Of a stretch of 64,000 nt of DNA, positions 16,776 to 24,957 are shown in pieces (position 1 is the first letter of the stretch; the number at the start of each line of letters is the position of its first letter). Source of the DNA: Marinihelvus sp942491555 (lineage in GTDB: Bacteria > Pseudomonadota > Gammaproteobacteria > Xanthomonadales > SZUA-36); contig CALOBN010000001.1 in NCBI GenBank assembly GCA_942491555.1, positions 233,553-297,552 on the forward strand, in the 5' to 3' direction. Under the pieces are notes generated by a model that saw only the letters and a program-made list of their open reading frames with translations, was not told the origin of the DNA and made no database searches. The position numbers and the translations under genes were made by a program.

Positions 16776-16814
16776 ATGAACGACCGACAACGACTGACGG
16801 TGACTGTGTCGTGA
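16776..16814 (+). CDS. Possible 12-residue leader peptide coupled to deoC
   Basis: ATG 16776 follows GGAGG (16767-16771) and encodes MNDRQRLTVTVS; its TGA (16812-16814) overlaps the GTG start of deoC as GTGA. Coupled translation would explain the otherwise RBS-less deoC start. However, TATAAT at 16772-16777 is also a perfect -10 element, in which case the transcript would start downstream and this frame would not be translated. Confidence 0.3.
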   Translation: MNDRQRLTVTVS

Positions 16815-17806
16815 CCAATGTATTTTCTCTGCAGCAACCCGGCGCCCAGGATCATGGCCTGGAACGTAACCCCGGTATGGACTTCCGACCGGAATATTTT
16901 GACCGGCTGCGAATCAACCGCAGCGCGGTAGAGCGTCGGGCTGCCAGCCTGCCGGCGCGGCGCGCAATCAAAAAGTCCTACCAGGCTGCCTGGTTGCTGA
17001 AAGCCGTCAGCTGTATCGACCTGACCACCCTGGCCGGGGATGACACGCCCGGCAAGGTACGTCGCCTGTGCCAGAAGGCACGCCAGCCGGTGCGCCGCGA
17101 TCTGTTGCAGGCACTGGGTGTTGAATCGCTGGGTCTCACCACCGGCGCAGTCTGTGTCTATCACAACATGATTCCCACTGCCGTCGCGGCGCTGGAAGGT
17201 TCCGGCATTCCGGTCGCCGCCGTATCCACGGGCTTTCCGGCCGGACAAATTCCTCTGGAAATCAAGCTGGCGCAGATTCGCGAGTCGGTGAAGGCCGGGG
17301 CGGGTGAGATCGATATTGTTATTTCCCGGGCCAAGGTGCTGACCGGTGACTGGCGGGGCGTGTATGACGAGATGCGCGCCTATCGGGAGGCTTGCGGCGC
17401 GGCCCATGTCAAGGCGATCCTGGCGACCGGTGAGCTGGGTACACTGAGCAATGTCGCCAGGGCCAGCTGGGTATGCATGCAGGCCGGCGCTGACTTCATC
17501 AAGACCAGCACGGGCAAAGAGTCGGTCAATGCCACATTGCCTTTCAGCCTGGTGATGGTGCGGGCCATTCGCGACTACCACCGGCTTACCGGGTACAAGA
17601 TTGGCTACAAGCCAGCCGGTGGTATCAGTCATGCCAAACAGGCGCTGGCCTACCTTACCCTGATCAAAGAGGAGCTGGGCCGCCCCTGGCTGGAACCTGA
17701 ACTGTTCCGGTTTGGTGCCAGCAGCCTGCTCGGCGATATTGAACGCCAGCTGGAACACTTCGTGACGGGCCAGTATTCCGTCGCCTACCGCCACCCGATG
17801 GGTTGA
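16811..17806 (+). CDS. deoC: Deoxyribose-phosphate aldolase, long type
   Basis: Cleaves 2-deoxyribose-5-phosphate to glyceraldehyde-3-phosphate and acetaldehyde. The TIM-barrel landmarks are SCIDLTTLAGDDT, VSTGFPAGQ, GEIDIVISRAKVL, KAILATGELG and FIKTSTGKESVNAT, where the lysine in FIKTSTG forms the Schiff base; KPAGGI follows. At about 331 residues it is longer than E. coli DeoC (259) and closer to animal DERA. I use GTG 16811; ATG 16877 is an alternative that removes 22 residues. A double-domain aldehyde dehydrogenase begins 7 bp after the stop. Confidence 0.9.
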   Translation: MTNVFSLQQPGAQDHGLERNPGMDFRPEYFDRLRINRSAVERRAASLPARRAIKKSYQAAWLLKAVSCIDLTTLAGDDTPGKVRRLCQKARQPVRRDLLQALGVESLGLTTGAVCVYHNMIPTAVAALEGSGIPVAAVSTGFPAGQIPLEIKLAQIRESVKAGAGEIDIVISRAKVLTGDWRGVYDEMRAYREACGAAHVKAILATGELGTLSNVARASWVCMQAGADFIKTSTGKESVNATLPFSLVMVRAIRDYHRLTGYKIGYKPAGGISHAKQALAYLTLIKEELGRPWLEPELFRFGASSLLGDIERQLEHFVTGQYSVAYRHPMG

Positions 17807-17813
17807 GAAACGC

Positions 17814-20219
17814 ATGAGCATCAAGGAAATTTACGAGACGCTGGACTACGGACCGGCGCCCGAGGCGACCGACAACGCGGAAGCCTGGCTGGAAGCGCGC
17901 AAGGGCCGTCTGCAGCATTTTATCGGCGGGGCCTGGTGTGACGCCGACAGCGGCGGCTGGTTTGAAACCCGCAGCCCGTCGCGGGACGTGGTACTGGCAC
18001 AGGTCGCTGATGGAACCCCGGCCGATGTTGACCGGGCAGTGGCCGCCGCGCGCGCGGCGCAGGCGGACTGGGCAGCGCTGGGCGGGCACGGACGGGCACG
18101 ATTCCTGTATGCCATAGCGCGGCAGGTGCAAAAACACAGCCGGCTGTTCGCAACCCTGGAGTCGCTGGACAACGGCAAACCCATCCGCGAATCGCGGGAT
18201 ATCGATATTCCCCTGGTGGCGCGCCACTTTTATCACCATGCCGGCTGGGCCCAGGTGATGCACCGGGAGCTTGCCGGCTATGAAGCCCTCGGTGTCGCGG
18301 GACAGATTATTCCGTGGAACTTCCCGCTGCTGATGGCCGCGTGGAAAGTGGCACCGGCCCTGGCCATGGGTAATACCGTGGTGCTTAAACCGGCAGAATT
18401 CACGCCCGCCACCGCGGTGCTGCTGGCCCAGGTATGTGAAGAGGCCGGCCTGCCCGACGGGGTGTTTAACCTGGTCCTGGGTGATCACAAGGCCGGTCAG
18501 GCCCTTGTTGAACACGAGGACGTGGACAAAATCGCCTTTACCGGGTCCACCGAGGTCGGGCGCATTCTGCGCGAGTCCACTGCCGGCACCGGCAAGGGTC
18601 TGACGCTGGAGCTGGGTGGCAAGTCCCCCTTTATTGTTTATGAGGATGCAGACCTGGACAGCGTGGTTGAGGGCCTGGTGGATGCCATCTGGTTTAACCA
18701 GGGGCAGGTTTGTTGCGCTGGCTCGCGCCTGTTGATGCAGGAATCAATCGCCGGGCCGTTACTGGAAAAGGTTCGTGAGCGCATGTCGCGCCTGGTCGTT
18801 GGCGACAGCATGGAAAAGGGCGTGGACATCGGCGCGGTGGTTGATTCGGTACAGCTGGAGCGGATCGAAGAGATGGTCGCCCTGGGTAGAGCGGAGGGTG
18901 CGACGGTCTGGCAGCCGGCGTGTGACTTTCCTGATCAGGGCTTTTACTACCCGCCGACCCTGCTTACCGATGTGCAACCCGCTGCCACGCTGGCCCAGGA
19001 GGAGATCTTTGGCCCGGTGCTGGTCAGCATGACGTTCCGCACGCCGTCCGAGGCGGTGGAGCTGGCCAACAACAGCCGTTACGGCCTGGCCGCCAGCGTC
19101 TGGACCGAGAACATCAACCTTGCCCTGGATGTGGCCCCGGCCCTGAAAGCAGGAACCGTGTGGGTCAATTGCACCAATGTTTTTGATGCGGCGGCCGGCT
19201 TTGGCGGTTACCGCGAATCCGGTTTTGGCCGCGAAGGCGGCAAAGAAGGTCTCTATGCCTATGTGAAACCCACCTGGCTACGGGCCTTGTCAGATATCCC
19301 GGTGTATCCGGGTAAGGAGCCAGCCGGGCCCGGCGCAGTGCAGCCCGGTGCCACAAAGGACGACGCGCTGGTCTCCATCGACCGAACCGCCAAGTTATAC
19401 ATTGGTGGTAAACAGGCCAGGCCCGATGGCGGCTATTCCATCGAGGTTTATGATGCGCAGGGTTTTCCTGCTGGCGAAGTACCTGAAGGCAACCGTAAAG
19501 ACCTGCGTAATGCCGTGGAGGCCGCTGCGAAGTCGCCGGCCTGGACCAACACCACGGCTCATAACCGGGCCCAGGTGCTCTACTACATTGCTGAAAATCT
19601 TGCTGCACGCCGCACGGACTTTGTGCGCCGCATTGCCGCGCTCTCGGGGCAGGACGAGGTTGCCGCGCAGGCCGAGTTCGAACTGTGTATTGAGCGCATA
19701 TTTACCTATGCAGCCATGGCCGATAAATATGACGGCCAGGTGCATGCCACCCCGCTGCGCAATGTCACCCTGGCGATGCGCGAGGCGCTCGGCGTGATCG
19801 GCATCGTGGCACCCGAGGAGGCCGGGTTTATAGGCTTTATATCCACCGTCATGCCGGCGCTGGCCATGGGTAACCGGGTGGTGGTTGTACCCTCGCTGCG
19901 CTACGCCTTGCTGGCCACCGATTTCTACCAGGTCCTGGATACCTCGGACCTGCCGGCGGGGGTGCTGAATATTGTCACCGGTCACCAGGATGAACTGTTA
20001 CCGCACCTGGCCGGGCACTATGGACTGGAAGGTCAGTGGTACTGGGGCAGTGCCGAGGGTAGCCGGCTGGTTGAGGCCGCTGCCGCGCCCACCATGAAAC
20101 GAACCTGGGTCAGTAATGGCCGCTTTCATGACTGGTTCGATGAGGAGCAGGGTGCCGGTGAGGAATTTCTGCGCCGCGCAGTGGAAATCAAAAACATCTG
20201 GATTCCGTACGGGGAGTAG
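17814..20219 (+). CDS. Two-domain aldehyde dehydrogenase, ALDH16 type
   Basis: 801 residues. Residues ~30-500 form a complete aldehyde dehydrogenase: IIPWNFPLLMAAWK, KPAEFTPATA, FTGSTEVGR, general base in LELGGKSPF, and catalytic Cys in GQVCCAGS (Cys300/301). Residues ~525-801 form a second, divergent ALDH-like domain (DRTAKLYIGGKQARPDGGYSIEV; VIGIVAPEEAGFIGF) that lacks the catalytic elements. This layout and length match the ALDH16 family, whose human member is about 802 residues but lacks the catalytic cysteine; here it is kept. Adjacent to deoC, it probably oxidises the acetaldehyde released by the aldolase. Confidence 0.88.
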   Translation: MSIKEIYETLDYGPAPEATDNAEAWLEARKGRLQHFIGGAWCDADSGGWFETRSPSRDVVLAQVADGTPADVDRAVAAARAAQADWAALGGHGRARFLYAIARQVQKHSRLFATLESLDNGKPIRESRDIDIPLVARHFYHHAGWAQVMHRELAGYEALGVAGQIIPWNFPLLMAAWKVAPALAMGNTVVLKPAEFTPATAVLLAQVCEEAGLPDGVFNLVLGDHKAGQALVEHEDVDKIAFTGSTEVGRILRESTAGTGKGLTLELGGKSPFIVYEDADLDSVVEGLVDAIWFNQGQVCCAGSRLLMQESIAGPLLEKVRERMSRLVVGDSMEKGVDIGAVVDSVQLERIEEMVALGRAEGATVWQPACDFPDQGFYYPPTLLTDVQPAATLAQEEIFGPVLVSMTFRTPSEAVELANNSRYGLAASVWTENINLALDVAPALKAGTVWVNCTNVFDAAAGFGGYRESGFGREGGKEGLYAYVKPTWLRALSDIPVYPGKEPAGPGAVQPGATKDDALVSIDRTAKLYIGGKQARPDGGYSIEVYDAQGFPAGEVPEGNRKDLRNAVEAAAKSPAWTNTTAHNRAQVLYYIAENLAARRTDFVRRIAALSGQDEVAAQAEFELCIERIFTYAAMADKYDGQVHATPLRNVTLAMREALGVIGIVAPEEAGFIGFISTVMPALAMGNRVVVVPSLRYALLATDFYQVLDTSDLPAGVLNIVTGHQDELLPHLAGHYGLEGQWYWGSAEGSRLVEAAAAPTMKRTWVSNGRFHDWFDEEQGAGEEFLRRAVEIKNIWIPYGE

Positions 20220-20234
20220 CTGCCGATTGGCCCG

Positions 20235-21134
20235 TTAAAGACCACTCAGGAAATTATCCAGGGCAACCCGCACCTCAGGTTCATTCATGGTCGGCACATG
20301 GCCGCGGTTATGCACGGTGAGGACTTGCAGGTCCGGTTTTATAGCCTGCATCCGGCGAATAATGTCCGCATTGGTAATGTCTGACAGCTCGCCATGTAGC
20401 AGCAGGCAAGGCATCGTCACGGCGCGGAAGTTATCCCAGTTATCAAGATTCAGACCCTTCAGGCGCCTGAACCCCAGCTTCCTGAGCCAGCCAATGATTT
20501 TTGCCGCCTTAACCCCGTGCAGGACGGCATCACCAATGGCGGGGTCATAGGCGGGCTCGAAATGACCCTGCGCCGCTTCGCGCCAGGTGGCGCGGGATTG
20601 TTGTTCCCAGAATTCATCATCCTGGTCCGGATAGGCCAGTTCATAGTTCTTGCGACTCATGGCGACGGCCATGGGCCAATCGGGCGCAGTGGGTGTCTGA
20701 CCGACGTATTTCAGGAGCCGGGCTATCGCTTCGGGTGGCACCTCGGGACCAATGTCATTGAGTACCAGGCCGCGCAATCGCTGCGGGTGCTGGTCGGCCA
20801 TGATCATGCCCATTAATCCGCCCAGCGATGTGCCGAGGACCGCTACCTGTTCAATACCCAGTTCATCAAGCAGCTTCCACATGTCCCGGACATAGGTGGG
20901 TGGCATGTATTGCTTCCATTGGGGGTCATTATCGGACTGGCCGCGGCCGCGCAAATCCGGGCAGATCACCCGGTACCGTCCGGCCAGGTGTGAGGCAATG
21001 CCGTCAAAATCGGCGCTGTTGCGCGTCAGACCAGGCAGGCAAAGGACCACCTGGCCGGCTTGTGGATCGCCGTATTGGCGGTGGTACAGGGACAGGCCGT
21101 CAAAGCTGGTGGTGCGGTGCTCGGTATAACTCAT
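20235..21134 (-). CDS. Alpha/beta hydrolase
   Basis: 299 residues, cytosolic (no signal). The oxyanion-hole region is LCLPGLTRNSADF, the nucleophile elbow is GTSLG (Ser103) and the C-terminal catalytic His is in NRGHVPTM. It is the last gene of a minus-strand series: TonB receptor, MFS, 3-hydroxybutyrate dehydrogenase, acyl-CoA synthetase, hydrolase. The neighbours make a 3-hydroxybutyrate oligomer or dimer hydrolase role plausible, but the sequence alone only supports an ester or C-C hydrolase. Confidence 0.82.
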   Translation of the reverse strand: MSYTEHRTTSFDGLSLYHRQYGDPQAGQVVLCLPGLTRNSADFDGIASHLAGRYRVICPDLRGRGQSDNDPQWKQYMPPTYVRDMWKLLDELGIEQVAVLGTSLGGLMGMIMADQHPQRLRGLVLNDIGPEVPPEAIARLLKYVGQTPTAPDWPMAVAMSRKNYELAYPDQDDEFWEQQSRATWREAAQGHFEPAYDPAIGDAVLHGVKAAKIIGWLRKLGFRRLKGLNLDNWDNFRAVTMPCLLLHGELSDITNADIIRRMQAIKPDLQVLTVHNRGHVPTMNEPEVRVALDNFLSGL

Positions 21135-21181
21135 GGGTTAATTCTCAATGTTCATGTCAGGATGGCCAGGCACTCGGGGGG

Positions 21182-22747
21182 TCAGGTCTGATGACTCAGC
21201 CAGTCCCGCCAGCGGGTGCGCAGTTCGCGTTTCAGAACCTTGCCGTTCGGGTTGCGGGGTAGTTCTGCGACCACTGCACCGCCGGCCAGGCGCTGATGTT
21301 TACCGACCCGTTCATTGGTCCAGGCAACCACGCCGGGCACGTCAATGTTCTCTCCGACCAGCACCGCAAAAGGTGTTTCACCCCAGCGCTCGCTGTCGAT
21401 GCCGATCACGGCTGTTTCCAGAACCTGTGGATGTTGTAACAGAACCTGCTCAATATCGGCGGGGTAAAGGTTCAGACCCCCGGAAATAATCAGGTCTTTT
21501 TTGCGGTCAACAAGATACAGGAAACCCTCCTCGTCCAGGCGGCCGATATCGCCGGTTCGAAGCCAGCGCCGGCCTTTTTCATCGGTCCAGGTGGCCGCCT
21601 CGCTGGCATCCGGTCGTGCGTGGTAGCCCGACATGAGGATTCGTCCGCGGCCCACAATTTCTCCGGCTTCACCCGGCGCGCAGGGTTGGTCATGTTCGTC
21701 GAGGATCAATAAATCTGTGCCGGTGAGCGGTTTACCAACGCTGGCCAGGCGTCCGGCAGCTTCCTCCGGTTCCAGGGTGGTAATGAGCCCTTCGGTCAGA
21801 CCATAAAGCTCGATTAAACACGGGGCAATGCGATCCATGATGGACTGTTTCAGCACCGCTCCCAATGGCGACCCACAGCACATAAGGCTCTCCAGGGAGT
21901 CGAGATTCGCTGTGTCCATGCCAGGCTCGTCGAGGAGCCGCTGAAACTGGACGGGCACCATGGCGGTCACCGTCACGCGATGCCGCTCAATGCTGGCCAG
22001 GCACCGGCCGGCATCGAATTCACGCATGATGACCAGGGTACTCCCGGTAAGCACCATGCAGCCCATGGCCGCCCAGGAAATGTTCGAGAACAGACCGATG
22101 CTGCAAAGATTGACCGAGGAACGGTGAATGCGCAGGGCAACGGCAAGATCATAAAACCAGTCCAGGCGCCGTCGGTGTGTGTGCACGATACCCTTGGGTT
22201 GGCCGGTGGTGCCGGAGGAGTAGATGATGTTGCACTCATCCTCGTCCGCGAGGGGCACTTGCGGGTCTGTCAGCGCCTGGGACTGTCGCCAGGAGCTGAA
22301 ATCTGTCCAGTTCTGCGAGGCCGGGCCGACACAATAACGTGCGCTGCTTCTGAGTCGGGAAAGCGCCTGTAAATGATCTTCGAGACGCTCCGCATGATCC
22401 CCGGTCACCACCAGCGCGCGGGCCTGGGCGTCCTGCAGCATCGTCAACAGGCCGGCATCACTCACCATGACGTTCAGGGGCACGGCCACGCCACCGGCGC
22501 TGAGTATGCCAAACAGCGTGACCATCATCTCGGGGCCATTGCTCATCAACACAGCCACCCGGTCGCCCGGCTTCAGTCCGTCGCTGCGCAGACCATTGGC
22601 CACCTGGCAAACCTGTCGATGGAATTCGCGCCAGCTCAGGGTGGTGTCGTCACAGATGATTGCTGGCTTGTCACCGCACCAACGGCCGTTGAGCGCCAGC
22701 ACCTCCGGCAATAACGGGGCAGGGGCATCGAACCAGGGGTCTTTCAT
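21182..22747 (-). CDS. AMP-forming acyl-CoA synthetase/ligase
   Basis: 521 residues of the adenylate-forming superfamily. The P-loop is YSSGTTGQPKG (176-186), followed by ELYGLTEGL, the hinge motif LRTGDIGRLDEEGFLYLVDRKKD and C-terminal PNGKVLKREL carrying the catalytic lysine. It activates a carboxylic acid with CoA in the cytosol. The 9-bp gap from 3-hydroxybutyrate dehydrogenase suggests acetoacetate or 3-hydroxybutyrate as substrate; that is inference, since typical acetoacetyl-CoA synthetases are longer. Confidence 0.87.
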   Translation of the reverse strand: MKDPWFDAPAPLLPEVLALNGRWCGDKPAIICDDTTLSWREFHRQVCQVANGLRSDGLKPGDRVAVLMSNGPEMMVTLFGILSAGGVAVPLNVMVSDAGLLTMLQDAQARALVVTGDHAERLEDHLQALSRLRSSARYCVGPASQNWTDFSSWRQSQALTDPQVPLADEDECNIIYSSGTTGQPKGIVHTHRRRLDWFYDLAVALRIHRSSVNLCSIGLFSNISWAAMGCMVLTGSTLVIMREFDAGRCLASIERHRVTVTAMVPVQFQRLLDEPGMDTANLDSLESLMCCGSPLGAVLKQSIMDRIAPCLIELYGLTEGLITTLEPEEAAGRLASVGKPLTGTDLLILDEHDQPCAPGEAGEIVGRGRILMSGYHARPDASEAATWTDEKGRRWLRTGDIGRLDEEGFLYLVDRKKDLIISGGLNLYPADIEQVLLQHPQVLETAVIGIDSERWGETPFAVLVGENIDVPGVVAWTNERVGKHQRLAGGAVVAELPRNPNGKVLKRELRTRWRDWLSHQT

Positions 22748-22756
22748 CCTGCTAAC

Positions 22757-23554
22757 CTACTTGGCCGACCAGCCACCGTCCATGGGCAGCACTGAACCGG
22801 TTATGGACGCCGCGGCGTCGCGGCACAGGTAAACCGCCAATGCGGCGACCTCCTCAATGGTGACCAGTTTTTTGGTCGGCTGGGCGAGCAGCATCACGTC
22901 GCGGAGTACTTCCTCCTCACTCATGCCCCGCGCTCTGGCCGTGTCGGCTACCTGGTTGGCGACCAGGGCCGTCGCTACATACCCCGGGGCAATGGCGTTT
23001 GCGGTGACTCCGGCCTCGGCAGCTTCCAGGGCCACGGTTTTGGTCAGGCCGGCGATGCCATGCTTGGCGGCAACATAGGCCGCCTTGTACGGAGAAGCGC
23101 GCAGGGCATGCGCAGAGGCAACGTTAATAATCCTGCCCCAGCCCTGTTCTACCATCGCCGGCAGGGCGAGACGGCAGGTGTGAAAGGCGGAAGACAGGTT
23201 GACGGCAATGATGGCGTCCCAGCGCTCCGGGGGAAAGTCGTGGATCGGTGCCACGTGCTGGATGCCTGCATTGTTCACCAGGATGTTGATCGTACCGCGC
23301 GCCGCGGACGCCTCGCGCATCATCGCCTCGATCTGCTCCGGTTTGCTCATATCCGCCGCATGATGGGCCACGGGGGCGCCGGATCTTGCGGCCAGGTCCT
23401 GGCATTGCTCTGCGATATCGGCGGATTCGCCAAAGCCGTTGATAGTCAGGGTACAGCCCTGATCTGCCAATGCCTCGGCAATGCCCTTGCCGATGCCGGC
23501 GGTCGAGCCGGTTACCAGCGCATGTTGTCCTTGCAGGAATTTATCACCTGTCAT
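22757..23554 (-). CDS. bdhA: D-3-hydroxybutyrate dehydrogenase
   Basis: 265-residue classical short-chain dehydrogenase that oxidises 3-hydroxybutyrate to acetoacetate with NAD+. The cofactor motif is GSTAGIGKG (16-24), with VNNAG near 93, and the catalytic residues are Asn119, Ser147, Tyr160 and Lys164. The phrases NNAGIQHVAPIHDFPPERWD and QPTKKLVTIEEVAALAVYLC are those of bacterial 3-hydroxybutyrate dehydrogenases rather than generic family members. It sits 2 bp after the MFS gene and 9 bp before the acyl-CoA synthetase. Confidence 0.9.
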   Translation of the reverse strand: MTGDKFLQGQHALVTGSTAGIGKGIAEALADQGCTLTINGFGESADIAEQCQDLAARSGAPVAHHAADMSKPEQIEAMMREASAARGTINILVNNAGIQHVAPIHDFPPERWDAIIAVNLSSAFHTCRLALPAMVEQGWGRIINVASAHALRASPYKAAYVAAKHGIAGLTKTVALEAAEAGVTANAIAPGYVATALVANQVADTARARGMSEEEVLRDVMLLAQPTKKLVTIEEVAALAVYLCRDAAASITGSVLPMDGGWSAK

Positions 23555-23556
23555 AT

Positions 23557-24870
23557 TTAGTCCTCCCAGTCCCGCTCCAGCCAGCGTGCCGCGAGCAGAA
23601 ACAACCCGGCGGCCAGCAGGTAGAAGCCGGTTCCGGCGACGATCGAGTAGCGCAGTGAGTCATCGCCATACTGTAATTGCAGGAAATCGGATAGAGCTCC
23701 GATCGCCCAGGTGCCAAGCCCGATGCCGAGCAGGTTGTTGAAAAACAGAAACACTGCCGAGGCCGTGGCGCGCATATTGGGCGGTACCAGCTGTTGCACG
23801 GTTGCCATCACCGGGCCAACCCAGACCAGGCCCAATGCGACGGGAATCAGCAATACGAAAAAAGCCAGGGTCAGGGTCGGCGTCATGACACCGAGTACAT
23901 AGGTCGGTACGGAGATCAGGAAGGCCAGCGCAGGAACCGTCACGTAACGCGTTCGTTTAAGTTGACCCAGGCGGTCGCCCAGCCAGCCGCCGGCCCACAT
24001 GCCGGCCATGCCGCCAAACAGCAGTATCGCCCCGAAAAACAGCGAGGCTTCCAGCAGGGTCAGGCCGTGGCTTCGCACAATGAATGAGGGCATCCAGAAA
24101 AACAGGCCATAGCCCATCATCGAAGAACATGAAGCACCCACGGAAAGGAGCCAGAAGCTGGGCTTGCGGGCCAGGGTTGTCATTATGGTCTTCAGGCCCG
24201 GTGCCGGCGTGTTCCGGGTTGCCTGATCATAGTGACCGCGCGGGGGTTCTTTGACCAGCAGGCGGAACACCGGTGCGAGCACAATGCCAGCGATCCCGAC
24301 GGCGAAAAATGCCCAGCGCCAGTCAATCAGGCTGGCGATGACGCCCCCCAGGACAATGCCCAGCGCGCTGCCGATGGGAATGCCAAACGAGTAAATGCTA
24401 ACCGCCCGCGCTCTTTGGCCGGGCGGGTAATAATCCATCAGCAGGGAATAGGCGGGAGTAACCCCGCCGGCTTCGCCAACACCTACACCAAGCCGGGCAA
24501 GGAAGAGGTGCCAGAAGTTTTGCGCCAGGCCGCAGACCGCGGTAAACGCGCTCCATAGCGCCAGGGCAAGCGTGATAATCCAGGTTCGGCTGACCCTGTC
24601 TGCCAGCATGGCGATCGGAATGCCCAGGCCCGTATAAAACAGGGCAAAGGCGAGGCCGCCCATCAGGCCCAGCTGGGCATCGGTAAGCCCAAGGTCCGCT
24701 TTGATGGGAACGGCAAGGATGCCGACGATCTGCCGGTCTATAAAGTTAAAGGTATAAACCAGCACCAGCATGAACAGGGCGATGCCACGGCCGGGGAGCG
24801 GGGCAGGCATGCCTGGTGCATTGCCGCCGCTCAAATCGGCGCGCGGTTTGGGAGAGGGTGATGTGCTCAT
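23557..24870 (-). CDS. MFS transporter (spinster-like)
   Basis: 437 residues with about twelve hydrophobic segments. The first reads FMLVLVYTFNFIDRQIVGILAVPIKADLGLTDAQLGLMGGLAF, the start typical of the spinster-like MFS group that is often found beside TonB receptors. GVGEAGGVTPAYSLLMDYYPP lies near residue 130. It would sit in the inner membrane and, in this operon, probably imports the product released by the depolymerase, such as 3-hydroxybutyrate or oligomers. The substrate is inferred from neighbours. Confidence 0.85.
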   Translation of the reverse strand: MSTSPSPKPRADLSGGNAPGMPAPLPGRGIALFMLVLVYTFNFIDRQIVGILAVPIKADLGLTDAQLGLMGGLAFALFYTGLGIPIAMLADRVSRTWIITLALALWSAFTAVCGLAQNFWHLFLARLGVGVGEAGGVTPAYSLLMDYYPPGQRARAVSIYSFGIPIGSALGIVLGGVIASLIDWRWAFFAVGIAGIVLAPVFRLLVKEPPRGHYDQATRNTPAPGLKTIMTTLARKPSFWLLSVGASCSSMMGYGLFFWMPSFIVRSHGLTLLEASLFFGAILLFGGMAGMWAGGWLGDRLGQLKRTRYVTVPALAFLISVPTYVLGVMTPTLTLAFFVLLIPVALGLVWVGPVMATVQQLVPPNMRATASAVFLFFNNLLGIGLGTWAIGALSDFLQLQYGDDSLRYSIVAGTGFYLLAAGLFLLAARWLERDWED

Positions 24871-24923
24871 TGTGCGATTCCGGGCGGTGGCAGTATGCCG
24901 GTGATCAAAGCCCGCCGGGCGTT

Positions 24924-24951
24924 AATGGGGCGGGCAACAGCCCGCCCCATT
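24924..24951 (-). terminator. Strong hairpin after the TonB receptor
   Basis: AATGGGGCGGGC and GCCCGCCCCATT form a perfect 12-bp stem with a 4-base loop directly after the receptor's stop and before the MFS start. No U-run follows, so it may partially terminate or protect the receptor mRNA, giving more receptor than downstream enzymes. Confidence 0.5.
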
Positions 24952-24957
24952 ATGCAC

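Noticed and set aside
16763..17824. 353-codon minus-strand frame opposite deoC
   Set aside because: It is exactly antisense to an aldolase with intact catalytic motifs; no protein features of its own.
21182..22747. Naming the acyl-CoA synthetase as acetoacetyl-CoA synthetase
   Set aside because: It is about 130 residues shorter than classical AcsA/AACS enzymes; only context supports that substrate.
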